Of a stretch of 64,000 bases of DNA, positions 43,225 through 50,897 are shown one piece after another. The notes beneath the pieces are model-generated. The model saw nothing but the letters and a program-made list of their open reading frames with translations, searched no databases and had not been told where the DNA came from. Every line of letters starts with the position of its first letter. The stretch's first letter is position 1. A program made the translations under genes and the position numbers. The DNA is taken from positions 1 through 64,000 of the forward strand of contig JAILLN010000065.1 of NCBI GenBank assembly GCA_024693135.1. Direction: 5' to 3'. The DNA is from Lachnospiraceae bacterium. Lineage in GTDB: Bacteria > Bacillota > Clostridia > Lachnospirales > Lachnospiraceae.

Positions 43225-43902
43225 CTATCCGTCTCCCTCCAGCAGCTTCTTCCGCCGCATCTCCTCAGCCTTGGCCTCTGCGGCCGCGATGATGGCCTGC
43301 TTCTTTGCCTCCACATCATATTTGATGTCAAAGATGCTGATCACCTCCGGGCCGAAGATATCATGCATATAGGAATAGAGCTCCACATTCTTGACTTCCA
43401 TCTGCTGCTTCTTCAGGATATTCCTTTTCAGCTCCATCCGCATGCTCTTGATCCAGGCTCCGATATTCTCGATATCCTCCGTATTTTCCAGAAGCTCCTC
43501 ATAGCACACGTCCATGGTCATGAGCATCAGCCGGATATTCTCCTCATCCAGCCTTTTGGGGAGGTCTAAGAGCCGGTCGTCATATTCCTCCATCCGGTGG
43601 TTGATCTCATCGATCATCTTCCGGTCCTTCTGCATCTTCTTATCCGCGGCCGGGTCGCTCTTTTTGCCTTCCTCAGGCATATTGGCCACCACATCATCCA
43701 TAAGGTCTGCTTTCAGCTTCCGAAGCTTCTTCATCTCGTCATTCAGCCGTCCCTGCTCCTTCAGCAGGTCGTTGACCACAGCCTCCTGGCGCTTGATCTC
43801 CTTCGACTGGCCGTTATTGAAAAGCTTATGCCATTTATTATCCAGGGTAAGTACCGGGATATTCTTTCCCTTCAGTACCTTTTCAAAATCACTCTTCGCC
43901 AT
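43225..43902 (-). CDS. Conserved coiled-coil protein of unknown function
   Basis: A 225-residue protein, highly charged and helical, with long coiled-coil stretches (about 30-110, QSKEIKRQEAVVNDLLKEQGRLNDEMKKLRKLK, and the Ala/Glu/Lys-rich end). I recognise no domain. FGPEVISIFDIKYDVEAKKQA near 180 is a less regular, probably conserved patch. The track start at 43980 lies far inside rex; ATG at 43902 with GGGAGAG upstream overlaps rex by 14 bp and is preferred. Its place between rex and nnr suggests co-expression with redox and cofactor-repair genes, but no function follows. Confidence 0.8.
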   Translation of the reverse strand: MAKSDFEKVLKGKNIPVLTLDNKWHKLFNNGQSKEIKRQEAVVNDLLKEQGRLNDEMKKLRKLKADLMDDVVANMPEEGKKSDPAADKKMQKDRKMIDEINHRMEEYDDRLLDLPKRLDEENIRLMLMTMDVCYEELLENTEDIENIGAWIKSMRMELKRNILKKQQMEVKNVELYSYMHDIFGPEVISIFDIKYDVEAKKQAIIAAAEAKAEEMRRKKLLEGDG

Positions 43903-44551
43903 TCTCTCCCGGTTCCTTTGACCCGGTATAGCTGTCGATGTCGTAAGAAAGCCGCATAAGGCTGTCCAGAAGATGGACATTCTCCACGATCACATCATCC
44001 GGTACGTTGAGCTCCGTATTGGAGAAATTCCAGATGGCGCGGATATTGCTGGACACAATGCGCTCCGCCAGCTCCTTGGCGGCCTCCTTCGGCACAGCGA
44101 TCACGGCAATATCAATGTCATGTCCGCCCACAAAGTAATCAAAGGCATCCATGGAGTATACATTGATCCCATGCACACTCTTGCCAATCTTCTCTTCATC
44201 CACATCAAAGAGGCCCTTGATGATGAAGCCCCGGTGGGCGAAGCTGCCGTTGCCGGCCAGGGCTGCCCCCAGATGCCCGGCTCCGCAGATGATCAGATTA
44301 TGAGTCCGGTTCAGCCCAAGGATCTTGCCGATCTCCTCACACAGGTAATCTACGTTGTAGCCGTAGCCCTGCTGGCCGAAGCCACCGAAATTATTCAGGT
44401 CCTGCCTGATCTGAGAAGCAGTCACCCTCATCAAGAGGGACAGTTCCTTCGAGGAGATCCGCTCCACTCCCTTATCCTTCAGATCCCCCAGATACCGGTA
44501 ATATCTCGGCAGCCGGGCGATCACCGTCTTTGAAATCTCTTTGCTGTCCAT
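43889..44551 (-). CDS. rex: Redox-sensing transcriptional repressor Rex
   Basis: A 220-residue NADH-responsive repressor. The N-terminal winged helix (about 1-80) has RLPRYYRYLGDL, ISSKELSLLMRVTASQIRQDL and NFGGFGQQGYGYNV; the Rossmann domain has LIICGAGHLGAALAG near 88. High NADH releases Rex from its operators on fermentation genes. A matching operator-like sequence occurs before the carboxyltransferase gene at 35707. rex heads the run of genes down to about 39749. The second copy of the structured repeat and a strong promoter lie upstream in the same direction. Confidence 0.96.
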   Translation of the reverse strand: MDSKEISKTVIARLPRYYRYLGDLKDKGVERISSKELSLLMRVTASQIRQDLNNFGGFGQQGYGYNVDYLCEEIGKILGLNRTHNLIICGAGHLGAALAGNGSFAHRGFIIKGLFDVDEEKIGKSVHGINVYSMDAFDYFVGGHDIDIAVIAVPKEAAKELAERIVSSNIRAIWNFSNTELNVPDDVIVENVHLLDSLMRLSYDIDSYTGSKEPGENGEE

Positions 44552-44644
44552 TGCAGTGTCTCGTCCTTCTATGCTAAAATTTATAAAACTCAGGTTTCAT
44601 TAATAAGTGCAGCCTGCGGGCTGATCGGTTTATGTGTTTCTATT

Positions 44645-44702
44645 TGGTCGTTTTGGGTCGCTGTGACAAGTAACAAAGGGCTATGTGGTCGTTTTGGGTC
44701 GC
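44645..44702. repeat. Pair of 17-bp direct repeats spaced 41 bp
   Basis: TGGTCGTTTTGGGTCGC occurs at 44645 and again at 44686. The second copy overlaps the base of the outer stem of the structured repeat. The remaining 44552-44640 stretch is the presumed rex leader; I see only weak promoter-like hexamers in it. Confidence 0.8.
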
Positions 44703-44931
44703 CGAAAAAATGATATCTGCCAGGCGCTCGGTCGTTTCTAAGCTCGCCCGTCGCCTCATGACAAAATTTCGCTCGGCGCTGTTCTGGTCTTGCGCCCGGC
44801 CGTTTTTTCGCAAAGCAGCAGGCTGTGCGGCGCAAGCCCAGCCTTCGCACTCGCGAAATTTATGAGCCTCGGGCTCGCATAGAAATACCGGCATTAGAGC
44901 CTCTGCAGATATCATTTTTCTCGGCTCCCCC
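44696..44931 (-). ncRNA. Candidate structured RNA domain, copy 2
   Basis: The arms 44905-44931 and 44696-44720 pair as in copy 1 but with different bases (AAAAATGATATCTGC with GCAGATATCATTTTT). The inner helix pairs 44829-44841 with 44784-44796 (CTGGGCTTGCGCC with GGCGCAAGACCAG). Both helices stay intact although both strands changed relative to copy 1. A promoter upstream on the same strand could express it. Confidence 0.55.
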
Positions 44932-45297
44932 TCCGCGCTGTGCCTGCACAGACGAACCGCTGACCTAAATCGCACTATGTATTTGCACGGGCAAGGCTTG
45001 CGTTCTGGCTGTCCCCTGAGCCGCTACATAGATCTTCAGGCTCAGCCTGCGCAACGAATGGTTAAAGGGTAAGCCGCGAAAACGCCCTGCTGTTCATGGA
45101 AGCCCCTTCCGTGTTCTCATTGGTACTGCGAAGCGTGAGCCGCCAAGGGCCTTGACGTTTCCTAAGGAGCCTCTTACCGCGAACACGCGGAGATTGCCGC
45201 CTGCGTAGACTTGCAAGATCGGCTGCCATGTGAGACAACACGCTTTATCGTTGGCTCACATAGCCGAGATTGCATAGTCGAAGCCAGCGGGAAGCTC
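44696..45297 (-). repeat. Copy 2 of the ~600-bp non-coding repeat
   Basis: The reverse complement aligns with 1-560. Domain A (45297 down to about 45122) is about 97 percent identical to 1-150; the middle (about 45121-44950) is unrelated in sequence but again rich in small hairpins such as CTGTG-CAGG-CACAG; domain B (44945-44696) is conserved with changes. It lies between the divergent rex and ABC-F genes. No protein frame is conserved between the copies. Confidence 0.85.
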
Positions 45298-45337
45298 CGC
45301 ATTAAGTGAGCGGTGAGGCGACGTGGAAATGCAAGGC

Positions 45338-45446
45338 CCGCCGGCAGCGTAACCCCGCACCCCCGCGGTCCGCCGGCGGCGTAACCCCACACCACCGCAG
45401 TCCGCCGGCGGCGTAACCCCACACCACCGCAGGCCCGCCGGCAGCG
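45338..45446. repeat. 32-bp GC-rich tandem repeats, about 3.4 copies
   Basis: Units CCGCCGGCGGCGTAACCCCA... start at 45338, 45370 and 45402, and a partial unit ends near 45446. The middle two differ only at their last base. The array lies between the promoter at 45482-45510 and repeat copy 2. Confidence 0.9.
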
Positions 45447-45450
45447 ATCA

Positions 45451-45475
45451 AGACAAAAGAACCGTCCCCCTGTCT
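45451..45475. repeat. REP-like motif, second occurrence
   Basis: AGACAAAAGAACCGTCCCCC continuing into TGTCT: an imperfect palindrome with AGACA and TGTCT ends that shares 16 bases with 587-602. It is probably a mobile or REP-like sequence. Confidence 0.5.
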
Positions 45476-45481
45476 TCGTCT

Positions 45482-45510
45482 ATTATATTAGATTGACAAT
45501 AATTTGACAA
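45482..45510 (-). promoter_or_regulatory. Strong leftward promoter upstream of repeat copy 2
   Basis: On the minus strand TTGTCA and TATAAT are separated by exactly 17 bases, with a predicted start near 45475. Transcription would cross the REP-like motif, the 32-bp tandem repeats and repeat copy 2, then approach rex. Confidence 0.65.
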
Positions 45511-45520
45511 GGATTTGACA
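45493..45520. repeat. TTGACA three times at 11-bp spacing
   Basis: TTGACA occurs at 45493, 45504 and 45515, one helical turn apart, just before the ABC-F start codon. The middle copy overlaps the -35 element of the leftward promoter. Confidence 0.8.
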
Positions 45521-45524
45521 AAAA

Positions 45525-47444
45525 ATGACGATGTTGCAATGTTCGAATATTTCCAAGTCCTTCGAGGGCAAGGAAATCCTCTCCGGATGCTCATTCCATC
45601 TGGAGGAAAATGAAAAATGCGCCCTTGTGGGCAATAACGGCACCGGAAAATCCACCCTGCTTAAAATCATCGCCGGGAAGCTTTCGGCCGATGAAGGCTC
45701 AGTCACCCTGAAAAGCGGTGCTTCCCTGGGCTACCTGGCCCAGCAGGAAGCCGTGGATACCCAAAATACCATCCGGGAAGAACTGCTTCTGGTAAAAAAG
45801 GAGCTTCTGGATGAGGAGCAGGAGCTGCGCCGCCTGGAAAAAGACATGAAGCATGTAGAAGGCGAAGCCCTTGAAGCCATCATGAAAAGGTATGCCGCCT
45901 TAAATGAACACTTCGAGCGGAATAACGGATATGCTGTCCAAAGCGAGGTCACGGGCATCTTAAAGGGGCTCGGCTTCCTTGAAGAAGAGTTCGATACCCG
46001 GATCCATACACTGTCCGGCGGGCAGAAGACCCGGGTCGCCCTGGGCAAGCTCCTGCTTCAGAATCCCTCGCTGATCCTTTTAGACGAGCCCACAAACCAT
46101 CTGGACCTTCCCTCCATCGAGTGGCTGGAAGGCTTTCTTTCCGGATATCGGGGCACCGTGCTTATCGTGGCCCATGACCGGTATTTCCTGGACCGGATCG
46201 TCAATCAGGTGGTGGAGATCGAAAATACCCACGCCCTGAGCTATAAGGGAAACTATACCGCCTTTTACGAAAAGAAAAGGCAGCTCCGGAATGCCGCCCT
46301 GAAGGCTTACCTGAACCAGCAGGCTGAGATCCGCCATCAGGAGGAGGTCATCCGCAAGCTGAAAAGCTTCAACCGGGAAAAATCCATCAAGCGGGCGGAA
46401 AGCCGGGAGAAGCTTCTGGAAAAGACCGAGCGGCTGGAACGGCCCCCGGAGATCGACGGCGAGATGAAGCTTTCCATCACGCCCTCCATCGTAAGCGGCA
46501 AGGACGTGCTTTCTGTCACGGAGCTATCCAAGTCCTACCCCGGGTCCCAGCTTTTCTCCGGCATCTCCTTCGACATCCGCCGGGGAGAACGGGTAGCCCT
46601 GATCGGAATGAACGGCACCGGCAAGACCACTATGCTCAAGATCATCACCGGATCCGTGATGCCGGATTCCGGCTCCTTCCGGCTCGGCACCAATGTGAAG
46701 GTAGGCTACTATGACCAGGAGCACCAAATCCTCCATCCGGAAAAGACCCTTTTTGAGGAGATCAGCGATGCCTACCCGGATCTGACCAATACCCGGATCC
46801 GCAATACCCTGGCTGCCTTCCTCTTCTATGGGGATGATGTCTTTAAGCTGGTGGGAGCCCTGTCCGGAGGGGAACGGGGCCGCATCTCCTTAGCCAAGCT
46901 CATGCTGGGAAACGCCAATTTTCTGATCCTGGACGAGCCCACGAATCATCTGGACATCACCTCCAAGGAGGTCCTGGAAAATGCCCTGAATGAATACGAG
47001 GGGACTGTCTTCTATGTAAGCCATGACCGTTATTTCATCAATGCCACGGCCACCAGGATCTTAGACCTTACCGGAAAGACTCTCACCAGCTATCCCGGAA
47101 ATTATGATTATTATGCGGAGAAAAAGGCTCAGCTTGCCGAGGCTGAAGGCTCCCTGCTCAAGAAGGAAGATGCCGGCGAGACCCAGGGCAAGCAGGACTG
47201 GCTGGATCAGAAGGCAAAGCTTGCCGAAATACGCAGGAATGAAAGCGCCCTGAAAAAATGCGAGTCCGAGATCGAGTCTCTGGAAGGGCGTCTTAAAGAG
47301 ATCAACGCGCTCCTCTCCCGGGAAGAGATCGCCACGGATCTGGAGCAGTGTACGAAGCTTACCGAGGAGAGCGCACAAGTTTCAGAAAAGCTGGATGAAT
47401 GCTACGCAAGATGGGAAGCGCTGGGGGAAGCCATGTCCCAATGA
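45525..47444 (+). CDS. ABC-F family ATPase (translation factor type)
   Basis: A 639-residue soluble ATPase with two ABC domains and no membrane part, as in ABC-F proteins that act at the ribosomal E site. Walker A motifs are GNNGTGKST near 37 and GMNGTGKTT near 365; signatures LSGGQKTRVALGK and LSGGERGRISLAK; Walker B LILLDEPTNHLD and FLILDEPTNHLD. The linker (about 235-310) is charged and helical, and a C-terminal coiled coil (about 560-639) resembles Uup/YdiF types. Whether it gives antibiotic resistance or has a housekeeping role cannot be told. It is the only rightward gene between 8231 and 61922. Confidence 0.92.
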   Translation: MTMLQCSNISKSFEGKEILSGCSFHLEENEKCALVGNNGTGKSTLLKIIAGKLSADEGSVTLKSGASLGYLAQQEAVDTQNTIREELLLVKKELLDEEQELRRLEKDMKHVEGEALEAIMKRYAALNEHFERNNGYAVQSEVTGILKGLGFLEEEFDTRIHTLSGGQKTRVALGKLLLQNPSLILLDEPTNHLDLPSIEWLEGFLSGYRGTVLIVAHDRYFLDRIVNQVVEIENTHALSYKGNYTAFYEKKRQLRNAALKAYLNQQAEIRHQEEVIRKLKSFNREKSIKRAESREKLLEKTERLERPPEIDGEMKLSITPSIVSGKDVLSVTELSKSYPGSQLFSGISFDIRRGERVALIGMNGTGKTTMLKIITGSVMPDSGSFRLGTNVKVGYYDQEHQILHPEKTLFEEISDAYPDLTNTRIRNTLAAFLFYGDDVFKLVGALSGGERGRISLAKLMLGNANFLILDEPTNHLDITSKEVLENALNEYEGTVFYVSHDRYFINATATRILDLTGKTLTSYPGNYDYYAEKKAQLAEAEGSLLKKEDAGETQGKQDWLDQKAKLAEIRRNESALKKCESEIESLEGRLKEINALLSREEIATDLEQCTKLTEESAQVSEKLDECYARWEALGEAMSQ

Positions 47445-47479
47445 ACCGGCTTCCTCCCGGCAGTTTGTTCAAATCTTTT

Positions 47480-48676
47480 TCAAAGGTTTTCCGCGATCTT
47501 ATGAATGAAATCCTCTGTATTCAGGGGATGCACCTCGGTAAGGGTGGTAAGGAGCGTCAGGTCTTTTGTCATATATCCGCTCTCTATGGCTTGGAGCGTA
47601 GCCCTTTCCAGCCGGTCCGCAAATTCCGCAAGCTCCGGCAGCTGATCCAGCTCTCCCCTTTTCCGGAAGGCTCCGGTCCAGGCAAAGATCGTGGCTACCG
47701 GATTCGTGGAGGTCTCCTCTCCCTTTAGGTGCTTATAATAATGCCTCTGCACGGTGCCATGGGCCGCCTCGTATTCAAAGACCCCCTTCGGCGATACCAG
47801 AACGCTGGTCATCAGCGCCAGGGATCCACAGGCCGAGCTTACCATGTCACTCATGACGTCGCCGTCATAATTCTTGCATGCCCAGATGAATCCTCCCTCG
47901 GACTTCATGACCCTGGCCACCGCATCATCGATCAGGGTATAGAAATAGGTGATCCCTTCGGCCTGGAACCGGGAAGCATATTCCTCGTCATAGACCTTCT
48001 GGAATACATCCCGGAATTCCGCATCATAGGTCTTGGAGATGGTATCCTTGGCTCCAAACCACAGATCCTGCCTGGTCGACAGGGCATACTCGAAGCAGCA
48101 GCGCGCAAAGCTTGTGATGGAGGGCACGGTATTATAAAGGCCCTGGATGATCCCCTCCGATTCGAAATCAAAGATCGTCTTTCTGGTCTCCTTTCCGTCT
48201 GCGCCGGTGAAGACCAGCTCTGCCCTTCCCGGCCCCGGGATCCGCATTTCCGTATTCTTATATACATCTCCATAGGCATGCCTGGCCAGGGTGATGGGCT
48301 TCTTCCAGCTCTTCACATTCGGCTCTACCCCCTTCACGGCGATAGGCGCACGAAATACCGTGCCGTCCAGGATGGCGCGGATGGTTCCGTTGGGACTTTT
48401 GTACATTTCCTTCAGCCCATATTCCTTCACCCGGTCTGCATTGGGCGTGATGGTGGCGCACTTCACCCCCACCCCGTACTTCAATGTGGCATTGGCCGCA
48501 TCCACGGTCACCTGGTCATCGGTCTCATCCCTATGCTTCATTCCCAGGTCATAGTACTCCGTCTTCAGGTCTACATAGGGCAGGATCAGCTCGTCCTTGA
48601 TCATCTGCCACAAAATCCTCGTCATCTCATCCCCGTCCATCTCCACGAGAGGGGTCTTCATCTGAATCTTTGCCAT
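47480..48676 (-). CDS. icd: NADP-dependent isocitrate dehydrogenase
   Basis: Oxidises isocitrate to 2-oxoglutarate and CO2, giving NADPH. The 398-residue protein resembles the dimeric type shared with eukaryotes: [17 protein letters not shown] at the start, [26 protein letters not shown] near 75, [25 protein letters not shown] near 260 and [26 protein letters not shown] near 300. The track start at 48781 lies in the hairpin region; ATG at 48676 follows GGAGG and matches the family N-terminus. No other citrate-cycle gene is nearby, so a role in glutamate supply is likely. Confidence 0.95.
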   Translation of the reverse strand: MAKIQMKTPLVEMDGDEMTRILWQMIKDELILPYVDLKTEYYDLGMKHRDETDDQVTVDAANATLKYGVGVKCATITPNADRVKEYGLKEMYKSPNGTIRAILDGTVFRAPIAVKGVEPNVKSWKKPITLARHAYGDVYKNTEMRIPGPGRAELVFTGADGKETRKTIFDFESEGIIQGLYNTVPSITSFARCCFEYALSTRQDLWFGAKDTISKTYDAEFRDVFQKVYDEEYASRFQAEGITYFYTLIDDAVARVMKSEGGFIWACKNYDGDVMSDMVSSACGSLALMTSVLVSPKGVFEYEAAHGTVQRHYYKHLKGEETSTNPVATIFAWTGAFRKRGELDQLPELAEFADRLERATLQAIESGYMTKDLTLLTTLTEVHPLNTEDFIHKIAENL

Positions 48677-48757
48677 TTCTGCCTCCATACGCATCAATCT
48701 TTTTAACCGCATCACGCTACATTGTAAGAAATAAAAGCCCTTTCTGTCAAACAAAAG

Positions 48758-48794
48758 AAATATAAGCCGCATAACCATCATGCGGCTTATATTT
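48758..48794 (-). terminator. Long perfect hairpin, probable terminator of the chemoreceptor gene
   Basis: A 15-bp perfect stem (AAATATAAGCCGCAT with its complement) around a 7-base loop, about 95 bp after the chemoreceptor stop. On the minus strand CTTTTGTTT follows, a modest T run. It also lies just before icd, so it could shape that leader. Confidence 0.6.
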
Positions 48795-48889
48795 ACTCAT
48801 ATAGAAAGAGAGGAGTATGTCCCTCCGGCCCGGTCCCAAGCCCGGCGCCCCACCGGTCCTCTGGTCCGGGCCGTAAGGCCATAGATGGC

Positions 48890-50617
48890 TTATTTGAAGA
48901 ACGACATATCCTCGGTCAGCTTCTTTGCCAGGTCGTTCAGCATATCGGCAGAGCCGGCCAGCACATTAACCGTAGCATTCAGCTCCTCCATGGAAGCAGA
49001 GGTCTGCTCCGAGGCGGCCGCATTCTGTTGGGAGATCGCGGAAAGGGAACCCATGGCATCCACCACCACGTCCTTTGCGGACATGCAGGTGCCTGCATCG
49101 CTGGATATGGAGCCCACTCCGCTGACCGTGGTCTGGATATTGGCGATCAGGCTGTGGATGCTGTCTACCGTAGCCTGCAGCACGGCCTGTTGCTCTAAGG
49201 CTACCTTCTTCACGGCCTCGGCCTTCTCCGTGGCCTGCTCGGACTGTGCCAGCAGGCTTGCCATTTCCTTGCGGATCTCTTCTGCCGTGGTATTGGAATC
49301 CGTGGCCAGGTTGCCGATCTCGGTAGCCACCACGGCAAAGCCCCGGCCTGCCTCTCCTGCCCTTGCGGCCTCGATGGAGGCATTCAATGCCAGGAGGTTG
49401 GTCTGGGAGGCGATATTGGTGATCATGTCTACCTTCTCATTTACGGTATTTACCGCCGCGCTGGTGGCGCTGATGGCCTCCGTGATCTCTTCCACGTTCT
49501 TATTCATGGCCTCGGAGCTCTTCATGAGCTTATCCAGCTCTGTAGCGGATTCCTGGCTGCTGCTGTTCATCTCGTCTGCCGTGCCCGCCAGCATATTGGT
49601 ATTGTCCGTGACGCTGGATACGGCCATGTCGATATTGCCCACGCTCTCGGTGGCCTGCTGGATATTGTCCGCCTGCTCCGTAGCGCCCTTGGCGATCTCC
49701 TGGATGGCATTGGATACGTCGTCTGCGGTCTGGGAGATCTGGCTTGCGGTACCGGCCAGCTCATTGGAGGAATTCCCCAGGGTCTGGGTGGTCTCCTTCA
49801 CATTGCCGATGATATCGCGGAGCTTCTCGATCAAAGTATTGGTGCCATGGATCATCTTGCCCAGCTCGTCTTCATAATCCGTATATTTGTCGATCTCCAC
49901 GAACTCGCCGTTGGCAAGATGCTCGATGGAAGCAGAGATCGCCGCGGTGCTGCCGAGCAGATACTTCAGGATGACGATGCCGATAGTGATCAAAACCGCC
50001 AGAAGGATCACCAGCACGATGACCAACATCACGACCTTTGACCGGACTTCCTTCTGCATCTTTGCATTCATATACTCGGAATATTCTTCCACGATATCCT
50101 GGAAGGTGCCGATGATCTCCCTGGCCTCCAGGAAGGTGGGATATTGGGCTGCATAGTCTCCGGCCTTTGTATGGGGATCATATATGGCCTCCCATTCCTT
50201 CACCAGAGCCTGCGCCTGGGACAGCATGGAAGCCACCGAATCGGTCTGGCCGGAGATCCGGTATTCGTTGTTCAGGTATGCATCATTTGAAAAAGAGCTT
50301 CCCAGTTCATCCAGGCCTGCATAAACCTGATCCCGGTTTTTGTCAAAATCCTCCAGCTCCTCCGCAACGGCATTCAGATCGCCCTTCTCCTCCATCAGAT
50401 ACGCCCGGTCGCTGGCCAGCTGTGCCTGATAGAAATCCCGGTCGGTGCTCAGGATCTTGTCGATCATATGCTCCAGCTCATCGAAATAAACCTTCTTCGC
50501 TTCATTCAGCGTAGACATTTCACTGACGCCGGCATAGATCGTCAGGAAGATGCACATGATGATAAATGGCATCACCAGCACACTCAGTTTCACAAAAAGC
50601 CCTTGTTTTTTTAACAT
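48890..50617 (-). CDS. Methyl-accepting chemotaxis protein
   Basis: A 575-residue transmembrane chemoreceptor. TM1 is at about 7-30, an extracellular helical sensor region (about 31-185) follows, TM2 lies near 190-220 ([22 protein letters not shown]), then a HAMP domain and the long signalling coiled coil. The hairpin tip [32 protein letters not shown] near 395 binds CheA/CheW. The track start at 50719 is replaced by ATG at 50617, preceded by GAGGGGAAGG. The ligand is unknown. CheR at 14319 would methylate such receptors. Nothing nameable was seen in 50720-50897. Confidence 0.93.
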   Translation of the reverse strand: MLKKQGLFVKLSVLVMPFIIMCIFLTIYAGVSEMSTLNEAKKVYFDELEHMIDKILSTDRDFYQAQLASDRAYLMEEKGDLNAVAEELEDFDKNRDQVYAGLDELGSSFSNDAYLNNEYRISGQTDSVASMLSQAQALVKEWEAIYDPHTKAGDYAAQYPTFLEAREIIGTFQDIVEEYSEYMNAKMQKEVRSKVVMLVIVLVILLAVLITIGIVILKYLLGSTAAISASIEHLANGEFVEIDKYTDYEDELGKMIHGTNTLIEKLRDIIGNVKETTQTLGNSSNELAGTASQISQTADDVSNAIQEIAKGATEQADNIQQATESVGNIDMAVSSVTDNTNMLAGTADEMNSSSQESATELDKLMKSSEAMNKNVEEITEAISATSAAVNTVNEKVDMITNIASQTNLLALNASIEAARAGEAGRGFAVVATEIGNLATDSNTTAEEIRKEMASLLAQSEQATEKAEAVKKVALEQQAVLQATVDSIHSLIANIQTTVSGVGSISSDAGTCMSAKDVVVDAMGSLSAISQQNAAASEQTSASMEELNATVNVLAGSADMLNDLAKKLTEDMSFFK

Positions 50618-50897
50618 GATGTACCTTCCCCTCTTAAATAATGAACCCGGCCCTTTACGTTTGGCACAAACAGGAAAAAGACCTTGATGTTCGGTTTCTG
50701 ACAGAGTAAAGTATGACATATTTTTTTTACCAAATCAACTACATATTGTGGTCAAAAACCGCATAAAATCAACATATTGGCGTTATGTTACCTACATGAG
50801 ACCGTATGCAGAAATCACAAATTCAAAGAAACAAAGCATGTTTTGGAGCGGGGAAAAAAATAAAAAAAATAGTTTATGACAACCAGGTCAACCATCC

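Noticed and set aside
45338-45446. Possible CRISPR array (32-bp periodic repeats)
   Set aside because: The units follow one another directly without unique spacers, and no cas gene is present.
50620-50897. Sigma-D (motility) promoter before the chemoreceptor
   Set aside because: No TAAA-N15-GCCGATAW match on the minus strand; only AT-rich sequence.
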